Assembly: GCA_965644295.1 (NCBI GenBank)
Contig: CBFFRP010000342.1
Span: 1 to 64,000 of the forward strand
Reading direction: 5' to 3'
DNA length: 64,000 bases
From: Paraphysomonas bandaiensis
Lineage: Eukaryota; Chrysophyceae
Below the pieces are notes generated by a model. It saw nothing but the letters and a program-made list of their open reading frames with translations, did no database searches and was not told the DNA's origin. This document shows, in pieces, positions 10,352 to 22,641 of this stretch (position 1 is the stretch's first letter; each line of letters starts with the position of its first letter). The translations under genes and the position numbers were made by a program.

Positions 10352-11587
10352 CATGGCTGGGAACATTTTTAATTAAGCCTTACGCAGAGTTTGAGTTAAC
10401 TTTATTTACGTTATAACGGCTATTTTTAATGAGTGTGTAATATTCGCGGGGATTTTGGGGGTTTACCCGATTTTTGTTGACTTTATGTGAAATCATTTCC
10501 CAGAGATCACTGTGGGCAGAAAAATTCTCAACTGTAGGGTGAAAATGGATAAAAATGACCAAGAAAATAAGAAAGAAGCGTATTTTTGGTATTATTTTCT
10601 ATATTTTATGTATATATTTTATATTATATTTTAACCAGCTCAAACCGTACTCTACACATGTATGTACAGTATCTTAATATAACATATATATTCATACTAA
10701 TAAATGAGATGAATGCATACAAGAGTAGAGATATTTACTGGAGTCTGGTTGAAGGCAAAACAAACAAGACATGAGAAAGTTTGAAAGAGTTTCCAATCTG
10801 CTTCAAACAGGAGGATCAAGTCAAGTGAATCTTTATGAATTCCGGAACATTTTTGATGCCTTATTGATGGACTTCGTGGCAAGGCATCCCCTATCTGCTT
10901 TAAGTAAAAATAGCTCCATTGTTAATGATCCGAATTTAGAGAATATGGAATTGCTAAAATCCAAGCAGGCCAATAATTTGATATGACAAGATCTGAGAAA
11001 GATGCTGTTAGAATAGATCTCCGTTCAGACTGTGATTACAACAATACAGAGGATGATGAAGCTGATGTTGGCTTTGCACATAAAAATCTTCAGTCAGCTC
11101 AAGAAATTAAGAATTGTACAGGTCCACGAGTCATTAACGGTTATCAGGCCCTGGTATGTACTTCCAATACATGGGAACGTCTGTTCAGCGCAACATATTT
11201 TATCAGTGTGCGTAGTGCAAAAGTATCTATCCAACGTAATATGCTGCTGTTTCTAAAAAGCCAATCGACAGTTGTGGCCGGATACTAGCATATTTCAATT
11301 AATTCTGTGGATGAATATGGTGGTGTTGACGTCACTGATGATAGCTCAGAGGATGAGGACGAGGTGGATTTTTAATAGCTATAAGCAGTAGTTGGTTTGG
11401 TTGTCATGTGATATTAATGACTAATACTAAAAATTGAATCTACGGATGTGTTTACTTACTGATTAGTCATACTAATATATTGCAATACATTGACAATATA
11501 TTGCAATATCTCTTTAAAATCTCCATCAATAGTATTGTTGAAACGTTCTCTAACAACAGTATTGCAATATATTGTTTCCTAGCCCTG
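10352..11587 (+). mobile_element. Decayed hAT-superfamily DNA transposon (candidate boundaries)
   Basis: The element is recognised by the transposase remnant it contains. The right end, about 11578-11587, reads CCTAGCCCTG, and its reverse complement begins CAGGGCTAGGAAACAAT, which is typical of hAT termini. A similar but mutated start, CATGGCTGGGAACATT, lies at 10352. Subterminal inverted repeats containing CAATATATTGCAATA occur at about 11495-11510 and 11558-11575. No convincing 8 bp target duplication is left, so the left boundary is uncertain. Confidence 0.5.
10771..11375 (+). pseudogene. hAT transposase C-terminal remnant
   Basis: Three frames in series resemble the C-terminal part of hAT transposases. 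The first (10771-10986) includes VNDPNLENMELLKSK. A frameshift near 10983 moves to TRSEKDAV. The frame at about 11130-11287 gives the dimerisation-region signature, with TSNTWERLFSATYFIS and then SIQRNMLLFLKSQ, comparable to the conserved ERxFS and LxFLK positions of the family. After a stop at 11286-11288 an acidic tail (SSEDEDEVDF) ends at 11375. The DDE catalytic part is not found, and the frameshift and internal stop mean it cannot make an active transposase. Confidence 0.65.
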
Positions 11588-12050
11588 GACGTAAGGGCCA
11601 TACAGCATTATATACTGCAAGTGTATATACTATGTATTAGTAAGGATATAAATAATAAAAGATGCATTCATTCAGAACAAAACAAGTCCATATACCGCCT
11701 TAAGAACAGACACAACTCACTGGAAAGAGTCGTATGAATGATCACGATTTAACAGCAAATGAAATCAACTTAACAGGTATGTATATCTATCATCAAAGGA
11801 AGTGTTTAGCATGATTACAGATGGCTTATCTCGACCATGCTTCAGTAGTCTCCATGTGTGGATTAAGGGGCTTGTTCTTTGTATATGATCGATCCAAAGC
11901 ACTTACCGTGTGGTGGATTCAATCATGATGATGGTTTTGTTTATAAAAGTCATGAGATTGTTGCTCTTATCATGACTGTGTGTAGATATATGCTCAACTG
12001 GGCCACTCCATATGCATCATTGTCTATAGCTAGCTAGATATACACAATAC

Positions 12051-12200
12051 TCGTATCGGCATCTGTATATTTTTGTTCCAAGATGCCTCTATATTGAGAC
12101 AATAATTATCTGTATTTCTGCCGTAGTTGTACTGCAGTAATGTAGATGATTTTTGCTTCAATATATTTCCGAAAAAATAAGATGCTGACTGCCGATACGA
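12051..12200. mobile_element. 150 bp MITE with TCGTATCGGC termini
   Basis: Begins TCGTATCGGC and ends GCCGATACGA, a perfect 10 bp terminal inverted repeat. ACTCGTAT occurs at both edges (12049 and 12200), possibly a target duplication overlapping the ends. The internal part (GATGCCTCTATATTGAGACA, then GCCGTAGTTGTACTGCAGTA) recurs at 52203-52532, 55968-56127 and 56467-56597. There is no coding capacity. Confidence 0.75.
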
Positions 12201-12509
12201 CTCGTATATCTTTTATAGGAGTATATTATAAGGGTGGTTTGCAATAAAAACCAGGCTTTTGTTGGAATACTTTTAATAAAAGTTGAAAAAACCTAATTTT
12301 GAGTCCTAAATCTTAAAAAAAAGGAATATGATAGTCTACAGCGATCGCGATATATCGCGAGTAGGCTGTTGCAGTGTATATGTATGTACATGTATGTATA
12401 TATAGATGTGTGTGTATGTCTATATATGTGTATATTGTATATATATACACACATCTCTCTCATAACACTCCCATTAATCTATTCTACCATACCTCTACAC
12501 TAAAACACC

Positions 12510-13577
12510 ATGTTATATATCATATCAATCATTCTCTTATGTCTTATACTCATATCTATCATCTATCTCACACATATTATGCATATCTATCGTCTACATC
12601 AATATAACAATCCATCTACACTCTTTCAAGTAGTTTATGCCTTATACAACACGCATATCGGTCAACTACTTCATTGGAGTTTATTATATTTACAAAAACC
12701 TATAAAACATACTATTTCTTGTCAATCACCTGATGAATATCCCGGTTTTTTAGTATATTATGTCCCATATCTTACAGATAATTATGCATATATTATACAA
12801 GATAAATCTACCTCTAAGATTGCTATAATTGATCCAGCTGATCCTATGAATGTACTGGATATGATGCATACACATGTTGTTTCATCTGAGTTATGTTATG
12901 TATTATGTACACATAAACATATGGATCATGCAGCTGGGAATCACTATATAAGATCACGTTATAGTAATATACGTGTAGTATGTGGACAATATGAACATGT
13001 ATGTGGACAAAACTATACTGCATTAGATGGGGATAGATTGTATTTAGGGAATACAGTGATACAGATTATATATACACCTGGTCATACTGTGGGTCATGTG
13101 TCATACTATGTATCTGAGAAACAGAGTGATGAAGGGGCAGTATTCACAGGTGATACACTGTTTATTGGAGGATGTGGAAGATTTTTTGAAGGTTCTCCAA
13201 AAGATATGTATACATCTCTGTATGATAAGCTATTGCAACTCCCTCCATCCACTGCTGTGTATTGTGGCCATGAATATACTGTATCAAATCTTCAGTTTTG
13301 TGCTCAAGTGGAACCTGAAAATAAACATATACAAAACAAATTGATTTGGGCAGAAACACAAAGATTGCAAAGGAAACCGACTATCCCTTCAACCCTTCAG
13401 GATGAGCTTATGTATAATGTGTTTTTACGTGCTAGAGAGCTTCTGGAGAGTAGAGATACACTACGGTGCTATTTGCTGTCTGAAGCAGGCACAGAGAACG
13501 ATAAGGAGCTTGAAGCAATGGTTATTGGTACACTTAGAAAGTGGAAAGATTCGAAAAAGAGACCTACTTGTATATAA
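12510..13577 (+). CDS. Hydroxyacylglutathione hydrolase (glyoxalase II), N-terminally anchored
   Basis: Intronless, 355 residues. It belongs to the metallo-beta-lactamase fold and should hydrolyse S-D-lactoylglutathione to D-lactate and glutathione, the second step of methylglyoxal detoxification. Metal-binding motifs are all visible: CTHKHMDHAAGN (the THxHxDH signature), TPGHTVGHVSYYV, FTGDTLFIGGCGRFFEG with the bridging Asp, and YCGHEYT with the last His. The core starts near residue 80 (YVPYLTDNYAYII) and is of normal length. Ahead of it is an extra ~75 residues beginning with a hydrophobic stretch of 20 or so residues, likely a membrane anchor or organelle signal. The start is the first ATG of the frame. 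Lack of introns is unusual among its neighbours. Confidence 0.9.
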   Translation: MLYIISIILLCLILISIIYLTHIMHIYRLHQYNNPSTLFQVVYALYNTHIGQLLHWSLLYLQKPIKHTISCQSPDEYPGFLVYYVPYLTDNYAYIIQDKSTSKIAIIDPADPMNVLDMMHTHVVSSELCYVLCTHKHMDHAAGNHYIRSRYSNIRVVCGQYEHVCGQNYTALDGDRLYLGNTVIQIIYTPGHTVGHVSYYVSEKQSDEGAVFTGDTLFIGGCGRFFEGSPKDMYTSLYDKLLQLPPSTAVYCGHEYTVSNLQFCAQVEPENKHIQNKLIWAETQRLQRKPTIPSTLQDELMYNVFLRARELLESRDTLRCYLLSEAGTENDKELEAMVIGTLRKWKDSKKRPTCI

Positions 13578-14699
13578 ATGTGTCTAGTTTCTTTAAGGCT
13601 GATAATGTGACAAACTGATGTTCTAGCACTAGCAGTTGCTTGTATTCATGCATCGGTATATGTCAATCCCGATTGTAATACCTGATTCCCGTTAGGTTTA
13701 TAACAATAATATCGAATTTATATATAATAAGGATATTTATTGGTGCACCTAACGGTTCGTTGCAGTTTTTTCTTCCATTTTTATTTAGATTGTTCACGCA
13801 TATTTGTTTCTTGTTATAGAGGAGAGATGTCCTTGGAGTCAAGCTAATGTTTATGTGCACAGCAAGGCAGGTTTATGTGCTATAAAATGACTATTATTCC
13901 ATTATGACGTAGCTTCGTCATATACATAGGACGTTTAGACGTTTAGACTTACTATTCATAAAATGTTGTCATACTGTCATATTCAACTACAACGACTAAG
14001 CTAGTATGTGTATGTGTTTAATGTTTATCGGTAGTAGCTATCCTGAATTCTGTGTAACAGTGAAATATAGAATATAAAAACTTCAACAACAGGAGTAGGA
14101 AGAAAATGAAAAAAGAAACTGAAAACATTGGATATGACTTGTAGAGAAAAATATTGGTTTCGGTGATTAATTCGTTGCAAGATTCTCATCACCAAAAAGC
14201 TGTATTTTAAGGTATTCGAATTGTGACCGTTAGTTTAAGAATACAGTAGTTGGAAGCAGTAGTACATAAATCAATGATATGACATATATCAGAAACTAAA
14301 ATACTGTGTAATACTGAGATCAAAAAGATCTGACAATATTGATTAGTAGTAGAGAGAATATAATTGTAGCGAATGTCAATGAATGATAGAGGTGAAGCTG
14401 AATTATATTAGAAGTGATAGTAAAGTTATGTATGATGTTATAGTAATGTTATTATTGCAAAGTATCACACTATGTCTCACAAAGCTCAACTTAAACCACC
14501 CATACATATGTTAAAGCATGACTGATATTAAACTTAATTTAGATTGCTGTTAGGAGTTATTAGCCAACAGTACTTTCCATGATACCAATCTATATCCTAT
14601 TAATGAAAATATGTAGGACTGCAAATTACGTATTCGAACATTCATATTACTTTCACGTGATCGATGAAAGCTCACATTGGTTGATAAGCGTAAATATAC
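13578..14699. other. Intergenic spacer, no gene seen
   Basis: About 1.1 kb of AT-rich sequence between the glyoxalase (plus) and the Ser/Pro-rich gene (minus), whose 3' ends face each other. I see no coding frame, RNA gene or clear repeat. Confidence 0.6.
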
Positions 14700-15756
14700 T
14701 CAACGTGCCGGCTGTCGTGCCGACGGGGAGCCTGCATAGAGACCAGTTGGTGTGCCTTGAGTGGACATTGGGGAACTGAATTTGGATGGTGTCTTCACCG
14801 GTTCATTTGCAGCGGTACTATCAGCCACAGCGGGTTGCCTCGCTGCAGGGGCACCGGGACCATATCCCCCCCCAGGTCCACCATTTAGGAACTTCGTGGG
14901 GGTTCGTGAACCGCTTCCTCCATCAAAGCTTTTTCGGGATGTTGTCAACACAGGGGTAGATATACCACTGCTGGTTTTAGTAGGCGAGGTATGGAAAGAA
15001 GACCGGCTGCGTCGCGGTGAACCCACAGGAGTACTAGACCGGGGAGTGCTTCTCTTAGATGGAGATTGCTGCGGAGATCCGGGAGGGCCATAGGTCTGGT
15101 AATCCTTAGCGGTGATAACTCCTTTGGTGTTACCTGAATTTGCTCGGGAGTTGTAAGATTTGCGCAGCAAGGTTGTAGGTGGAGAACCCGGACTATCAGA
15201 AATAAAGTATGAGCCAGGGCCTCGGTGAGAAAGGCTGTCATCTCTGGCACCTTCACAAAACTATAGCTCAGAGTTTCCAAGACATTACGCAGTGAAATCA
15301 TACCTGAGAACACCACATCACCTTTTACTACTGTCGATGACGGTGCCAGCCGAGGAGTGGAACCCATGGTCGATCGACCAGCGCTGGCCGGGCGATTTAG
15401 CGATGGGCTGCTGTAGGTTTTATTCAGAGTCGTATTCAGACGTAGAGAATAGTCCTGAGACTCAGAGGGGTGGTACTGTCCTGATACAAATATATATATA
15501 AAAAAAACAAGCACATAAGTAAAAAATGTACCTGGCGAAGGATAATGGCTCCTATCAGGCGAATTTGGAACAGCTAGTCCACTTGCCGTTAGCTAAAGAA
15601 CAAAATAAGAAGATATCAGTAACAAGAGTTGCATATTACATGTCCGCTGATATAGTAGTCACTTCTATCTCTTTCGGATTTTCCTTTGGTCATTGGTTCT
15701 CTTTTACCAGGAGACTTTGGAGTCCATCCATTACTAGTTGGATAAAATATGAGCAT
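14700..15756 (-). CDS. Ser/Pro/Thr-rich, basic, largely disordered protein (298 aa)
   Basis: Proposed exons are 15756-15640, 15592-15532, 15480-15304 and 15241-14700. All junctions are GT-AG, and the sum is 299 codons including stop. The protein is rich in S, P, T, G and R throughout, with many SP and TP dipeptides (GSPQQSPSKRSTPRSSTPVG is typical) and no recognisable folded domain. Such composition is common in microtubule-associated or heavily phosphorylated scaffolding proteins, but nothing here identifies it. The frame of the last exon is supported by continuity of the low-complexity composition across the junction at 15304/15241. The start at 15756 is the first in-frame ATG seen; an upstream exon cannot be excluded. 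Confidence 0.6.
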
Positions 15757-16342
15757 GTATATACAGCACAGCTTTCAACATGTTCGATTACCGTTTTTCG
15801 TCTAACTCACGACTGAAATGTGCACCAGGCCCAATATGATCGGCAGTAGATCGCTATAACAACATGATTACTATGAATATTTTATTATAATATAATGTAT
15901 ATATGAACCTTTCCATAATGAGGACTATTTTTTTGAGTCCGAAGATCTGGATAGAATCGTGGTTCATCGCCAAATATAGACATACTGAGCACTTATGATG
16001 TCAGAGTGTGTGTAGTTGCTCTATAATGCACTGATATATATATTTATACTATATAGATGTGATAATAAGAATATTTATTGCATTAAATTGCTGATTGCAA
16101 TATTATGGCGATGAGAAATGGCGATATCTTTATATATAGACAACTACACATACACATGTGTGTGTATGTATATATGTATGCCTCACAACAGTAACTGTAA
16201 GAATAATCCGTTTACCGGATTGAGATCCGTATACAGTACGCAAGTGTAGACCGAGGTATATTGAACTGTATTCCAAGAGGTACTCTGTGTGTGTATAGTG
16301 TACAGGGCACTGTACATATAGCACGATAGCAGTGTGAGTAGG

Positions 16343-16487
16343 TCATACATAAAATCATACGTGCATTACACTTACTGTACGGGATAACAAATACGGATCT
16401 CTGCCCGGATTGTGTAGGTGATACATATAACAATACGTGCATCACACTTATTGTACGGGATAACAATACGGATCTCTGTCCGGGATA
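16343..16487. repeat. ~75 bp tandem repeat (2 copies)
   Basis: Two head-to-tail copies share ACACTTA, then TGTACGGGATAACAA, then TACGGATCTCTG and CCGG. A related inverted piece (GAGATCCGTATACAGTACG) lies at about 16221-16240. The stretch is in the spacer upstream of S8 protease 2, between TA-rich microsatellites; no coding capacity. Confidence 0.7.
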
Positions 16488-16834
16488 TCCTCGACCATAT
16501 ATATACATATATACACACATATATATATATATACACACACACTGTGCATACATACATACATAACACACACACTCCACAGTCCTCATCATCTCAATGAACA
16601 TCATCACACACTATCAAAACTTAAATTCTTTATGAAAACAGTGTCATTTTAATACTTCTTCATCTCATAATGAGGATGCTTCATACATATACATACATAC
16701 TACTTCACACACTGATGATACATACATACACATCAGTCACATCAATCAACTGGGAGAATCTTTATGATATTCAATACAAGTAAGTTCATAATAAATTCTT
16801 TTTTATTGATATTATTGTTAATGTATGTATAATT

Positions 16835-19800
16835 ATGGACAGTTACTTTAATAAGACCACTCAGATATCCCCATATGGGGATATTCAGATCTATCTAGTA
16901 AAATATCATCAAGATTGTGATCTATATTGTCATAAACGAATGAAAGATCATATTAATCATGTATGTTTATCATCATATCGTATTATGGATTCGATACATG
17001 CAATCTTTCATTGTCATATACATACTGCTATGAATAAACTCTTGACTGCTGAAGATTTTATTGATAACATTCTGCCAATTGTCCCGGAAGCAAAAATTAG
17101 TCAACGTGTATATAATACACCTCATATAGTTGCTCGAGATACAGAAGTACGAGCAATGTTAAATATGGTCGTGGATATCTCTTTTAACAACAAAAGTGTT
17201 ATCATTCACTCCATAGATGAGGTACTAAAAGAGTTTAGTTTCACATATAGTTCTAGAAGTGTGCTGGAGTTTTTAACGAGTGATAGTAGTACACTTATGG
17301 TCGAAGGTCCAATAGATCATGTTTCTGAACTGGCTCAATACATTGCAATGTTCGAGTTTGTTGAATGGGTAGAACCCGCACTGACACATAATCCACTAAA
17401 TAAATGGGCTACTGGATCATGCCAAAGCGGCGACCCTAATTTACCTGTTATTTACTGGGCCAATATTACAGGTGTTGAATTCACTGGCATTTGTTTTAAT
17501 AAGGTGGTTAGAAATGTGCTCTTGATGTAATTAGAAGCATTGAACATATGGAATATTATATTGTACTATTGAAAGCCTGTATCTCACTTATGCATAGGTG
17601 CCGGGCAGGTAGTGGGAATCGCTGACACCGGTCTAGATGTAAATTCGTGCTTCTTTTTTGACCCTTTGGAGGAAGTTCCTTATAATATGACTAGTATGTC
17701 CCACAAGAAGTTGGTAACGTATATCACCTACGCAGATTACGTTGACAGTGATGGGCACGGTACGCACGTGTCCGGAAGTGCTGCCGGCAAGTGTGATGAC
17801 ACTAAGCAGTCGGTCGGGGAATTTAATGGACTTGCGTATAACGCCAAGGTAAATAGCTTATTGATCTTGCTGTATAACTTCTGGATATAGGTTGCATTTT
17901 TTGATATAGGAACTGGCAGTGGCGATTTCCAAGACCCGGTGGAGCTGATAATTCCGAATGACATCAACGAAAATCTTTGCCAAGTGCTTTTTGATCAGGT
18001 TAGTGTTGGTCATACTCACAGAATATTTAGTTATGTTTTGATGTACTCATTGTATATTTTCGAATGCATAATTTAGAATACTTTAAATCCGCAAATTGTG
18101 TAATTTATTTTGACCACAGGGGGCTAGGGTCATAAACTTGTCGTGGGGCGCCATGACTAATGCTTATACGATACAAGCGCGTGACATTGATCAGTTTATG
18201 TGGTCGCACCCAGAGGCACTGGTTGTGGCTGCGGCGGGTGGGTATGCTGTCGTATTGTGCTATCAGGAGATGTAGACAACTAGATATATTGTAACCATGC
18301 ATCATTGGTGATAGATGTAGCATTTGATTCGTAGCGATTACTTCGTAGGAAATAATGGTGAAAGCAGTTTCGGCAGCATTAATTCCCCTGCCACTTCAAA
18401 GAATTGTGTCTCAGTTGGTGCATCTCTGAACGATAAAGAAAGCTGGGATGATCGAATTTTTGGTAATTTACTATGTGATCGTTGCCTGAGCACTATTACG
18501 CTATGTGGGTGTAGGGATTTCTTATTGTGTTGCTTAATTTGAATATTGAGATATATTACCAATGTGTTTTGTCAGGATCGAATGAGGTGTATTCGTCTAG
18601 TACTCTGGCTGGATTTTCATCCCGAGGCCCTACTTCTGACAATAGAGTGAAGCCTGATATTGTTGCCCCGGGTAGGCTTTGTACTGCCTCTGTTTACATT
18701 TCGTTTTGTAAATGATTTTTCCGTTCATTGTTATTGTGGTGATTGTGTTTGCGCAGGTCAATATATAATATCTGCCGACTCGAGTGAGAAATATAAGTAC
18801 ACATGTGATGTTAAATCCAGTGAAGGGACTTCCTCTGCGTCCCCATTAGTGGCTGCATCCGCCGTGCTTGTACGGCAGTGGTTTGTTGATGGCTATTACC
18901 CGACGGGAGAACGTAATGAAAATCACTCATTCGTGCCTTCCGGTACGTCATAAGCTGCAGATATTCTTGTATATAAACTTACTATATATAACGTAGGTGC
19001 ATTACTGAAAGCAGTTTTGATTCACAGCGGACAAAGTCTCACCGCGATACTTAATAGCGACATGAGTATCACTTCAACAACGTACGGGGACAGCAATCAG
19101 GGATACGGGAGGGTACAACTTGATGAGGTTTTATCGTTTGGATCTGGTTTGAACGGCGATATCGGAATGTATGTAATAGGCTCCGCCTACCGAACTAGTG
19201 AGATGTATAGAGAGATGACCTATACTGATGAGGTCCATGCATATAATATTACTGTCTCAAGCAGTGAAGATCCACTAAAGATAACTTTAGGTACTGCGAA
19301 TGTGCTGTCACGTGATGTATGAAAGTTCTATTATTTTGTGTACATGAGTGGATGTGTTATACTATACTCATTGCATGCCGCAGTCTACACAGACTATCCG
19401 GCAGTAGCGGGAACCGTGAAAGCTCTTGTGAATGATCTTGACATAGTTCTTACCAACGGATCTCACTCCTGGTATTCTCTTCAGTCTGCCGTGAATGCAG
19501 CAGTCTCAGACATCCCAAGTGATAATACTAACAACGTTGAAGTCATTGTACTGCCACAGCCTTACATTCACTGCAACTACACCCTCACTGTTCATGCACG
19601 TTCTCTTTCACATACTCAGCCTTATGCTCTTGTTATGACGAGTCATATTACTCACCTAAACTACACTCTATCTGATGTCTCATTACCGTCAGAATCGACA
19701 GCCATAAACTGGATAGTGCGAGCTCTTATCGCTGGAGCCATATCTGTGATGGCCCTGACCGTGTTTTATGTACTATGGACCATGGGAGTCTTCAGGCGAC

Positions 19801-20288
19801 TCACTTGTATGAGATATGCGTTAAAACGGAAAAGGAAATGGGGTGATAGGACTCAGAAGCAGCCGTCACAGAGCCTCTATGCATCCTCTCTATCGTTTCA
19901 GAGCACCTCCGATGGAGTAAGTTCTCCACAAGCAAGTTGGGTAGCTCAAAGCAGATCCACGGGGACATCGCCTAATGCTGAAATTGCCAAGGTTCGACTG
20001 GAATCGGTGTTGGTATCAGTTGACGATGACGGAGATGGTGCCGAAAAGGACTGGACAGTATTATCGATGCCACAGTGTGAATCCACAGAGGTTTCACATT
20101 TAAGCCAGGGCTGGTCATGTATTACTTCGACACTAAGTTCGAAAGAATTATCGAATGTTGAATTCCAGGAAATACCCTATTCAGAACCACGAAACTATGA
20201 GACAGTTTTGCCACCGAGACGGAGGTCTCACACTAATAGGAATAGGCATTTGCGCGCGAGTGTTGCATCAGTGAAAGATGGTGCATAA
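16835..20288 (+). CDS. Membrane-anchored subtilisin-like (S8) protease 2 (about 909 aa)
   Basis: Nine exons: 16835-17492, 17598-17848, 17891-17998, 18120-18237, 18349-18462, 18576-18671, 18757-18942, 18997-19290 and 19384-20288, totalling 910 codons with one open frame. The catalytic triad is present: Asp in GIADTGLD, His in DSDGHGTHVSG, oxyanion Asn in AAGNNGESS (made across a splice) and Ser in EGTSSASPLVAA. The first ~200 residues may be the propeptide. After the protease comes a beta-rich domain with LKITLVYTDYP and ALVNDLDIVL, typical of large S8 proteases. A transmembrane helix (about residues 720-745) precedes a ~160-residue Ser-rich cytoplasmic tail. No clear signal peptide precedes 16835, so an upstream exon may be missing. 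The first intron's donor (GTTTTA) is weak and was chosen for frame. The protein shares little with copies B/C beyond the S8 core. Confidence 0.85.
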
Positions 20289-22641
20289 GTGCTGCTATAG
20301 CGAATGAATTCAAAGAGTTGACTTCCAGTGCTTTGCGCATGTTACAAAAAAAATATAGTTGTCTCCATGCAGAAATGAGACATGGAATCTATAGACACGT
20401 AGTTCATTATTACTACTGCGGAGATACTTCGAATGCACCTGAACCAACTATAGACCAATAGATGTGTAGATGGCTCATGTGCTGCTGACTATTATGGCGT
20501 GAGCTATAAGTGACATAGTGCCTATTAGGACACTAGAGAATGATACTCTGTACATGGTTTTCTTTTGAAAGTGGGATAAAGACTATTTCTGTATATAAAA
20601 GTACTCGTGCTGTAAGTATGTAAATATCGAAAGTGGGTTATTGACTTCAGTACAATGGATTGGGGGTAGTGTGTTAGCACCATTCGTATGTGAATCAGAT
20701 GACGTCAAAATTATTGTGAATTAAAATTATGTGACTTTAGGGTGCTGTGAAAACCCTTAGCTACGGCATTGCGCAAGCCCGTCATAACAATCGTAGCTCT
20801 ACTGAACAACCTCTCAACCTTATTGGTTGTGGTATGCAAGTGTTTCATCCGTAACGAGTTTGCTGGTTAAGTCTTGCTCGCTTCCGCCGCTACCTGCTAC
20901 CATCAATCAAACGTTGCGCTCGTCGTCATTCGGAACTAGACTTGCACCGTCATAATCTTCTTCTTTCTCATCGAGCAAAAATGTTTTAGTTTGATCCTTT
21001 GCCGTCCGAGTTACGGCTTCGCTGCCACATTGAATCTTCACGACTGCCTTTTCGAAAGCAGCGTTATGAATAATAGCAGCACTGTCGCCCAGATGACGCT
21101 CAACAATCGGGTGCATTATGAAGGGTTCGTCAATCAATGTACAAACGTCGTGGAGGCCAACAAGATGGTGTTAACCTTACTTCTGTAATTGTACTACACT
21201 TAATTATATAATACAGGACATAATATACATATATATACTCTCTGTATATAGGTGGATAGTCCTACAATTAGACTTTTAACACGTCGGAACCAATCTCGAA
21301 TGATCGCATATGATTAGATAGAAGCAAGTAGCGATCAACCACGGAAAATGTGGAGCCCCTTTTCCTGCAGGACAAATCTTTCCTGCAGAATAGTCTTTCA
21401 CCAATCTTCGATTTTTATCCTAAAAATTGGATTTTTTCACTAAAAATGCCGGTTTTTAACAACTTTTTAGCATAAAATTTTTAATATCAATTAGTTGCAA
21501 TTAATTGACAGTTAATTGAAGCTAGCTGGAGTCAATTATAATTGCAATTATGAATCGATGTCCCAATTTCAATTAATGTAATTTCAATAATTGACAATTA
21601 ATTGATACGCAGCCCTGGAAGATGGAGGGAAAGATAATTAAAATCAAAATTTTATGGTGTTTAAATCTACTTCAATATACTATAAAAATAAAACAGATGT
21701 GAGAATGACGATGATAAGAGGCTTGTTAATGAAAACGACAATAATTATGAGGAATCTACTACAAAGGGACGAATTCGCGATAGAAACCGATGCTGTTACT
21801 TTCATAAATAGCGTTGGTCGTTGGAAGATATCTGATATATAGCATATATAGCGATACAACCTCCTAGATAGAATCGGGTATATGATATACTATATAGTGT
21901 TACTTAGTTGTTACTAAGTATAATAGTTACTGTTCAATTGTATTATACAAGAATTAGTCTAAAACACTGGAAGTCTGATAGCTGACAGTGTGCATTGTGC
22001 TTGCGCAAACAGTAGAAAAATAATTATGAGAGAGACAAGAATGCTATCTACAAGCACAAACGCGTTATGCATATGTCACAGCACGCTATGCGTATATACA
22101 TGCAATAGTCGTATGTATACAGTAATCGTATGTATGTATACACGGTATTCGTTGGAATGACGAGCGACCTCATACTTCAATTCTCCCCTAGCTACTCTCA
22201 TGACAAAATGTGCAATATATATCGAAGCATACAGCAGAATACTAAGAGAAAACGACAGAAGACTTAGAGTTTCTGCATACTACACTATAGTTATCGTGCG
22301 CAAATACTCAGAGATAGCTGACTATAACGCATTTGAGTCATCGAGAAATAACTAATGTGAACAAACTACTGCCGTGTTTCTGAGCAATTGCAAAGCGAAA
22401 AGAATGCGACTTACTTGGTGTGGTAGTATCTAATAAAGGAGAAATTTCACTCCGAATTCGGTAAATATCCATTCGTTCATACGAAGATTTGGCAGCATTA
22501 GAATAATGAGCAATCATTTACTTATCTAATATTTGAAAACACCACAGCACGCAAACCAGACGCCCTCCATATAGGTGACGACCAATCAATTTTCTTCACA
22601 AAAGTTGTAGTGTTTTTTCTTTCGTGCAATTACAATCCTAT
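20289..22641. other. Convergent intergenic spacer with a hAT-like MITE end
   Basis: About 2.35 kb between the 3' ends of S8 protease 2 and CFAP46. Around 21480-21617 lies an ATTAATTG-rich stretch that ends AATTGATACGCAGCCCTG. This matches the terminus of the MITE at 53448-53568, so it is probably a degraded member. The left end was not found. No gene is supported elsewhere in the spacer. Confidence 0.55.

Noticed and set aside
10586-10774. 62-residue hydrophobic frame ahead of the hAT remnant, considered as an N-terminal transposase exon
   Set aside because: AT-rich, with no zinc-finger residues and no similarity to transposase.
12374-12607. Small Tyr/His-rich frame before glyoxalase II
   Set aside because: Translation of TA/GTAT microsatellite overlapping the start of the real gene.
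16766-16834. Short hydrophobic frame (MIFNTSKFIINSFLLILLL) as a signal peptide for S8 protease 2
   Set aside because: It stops before the protease frame, and the attractive GTAAGT donor at 16782 does not reach a frame-keeping acceptor.
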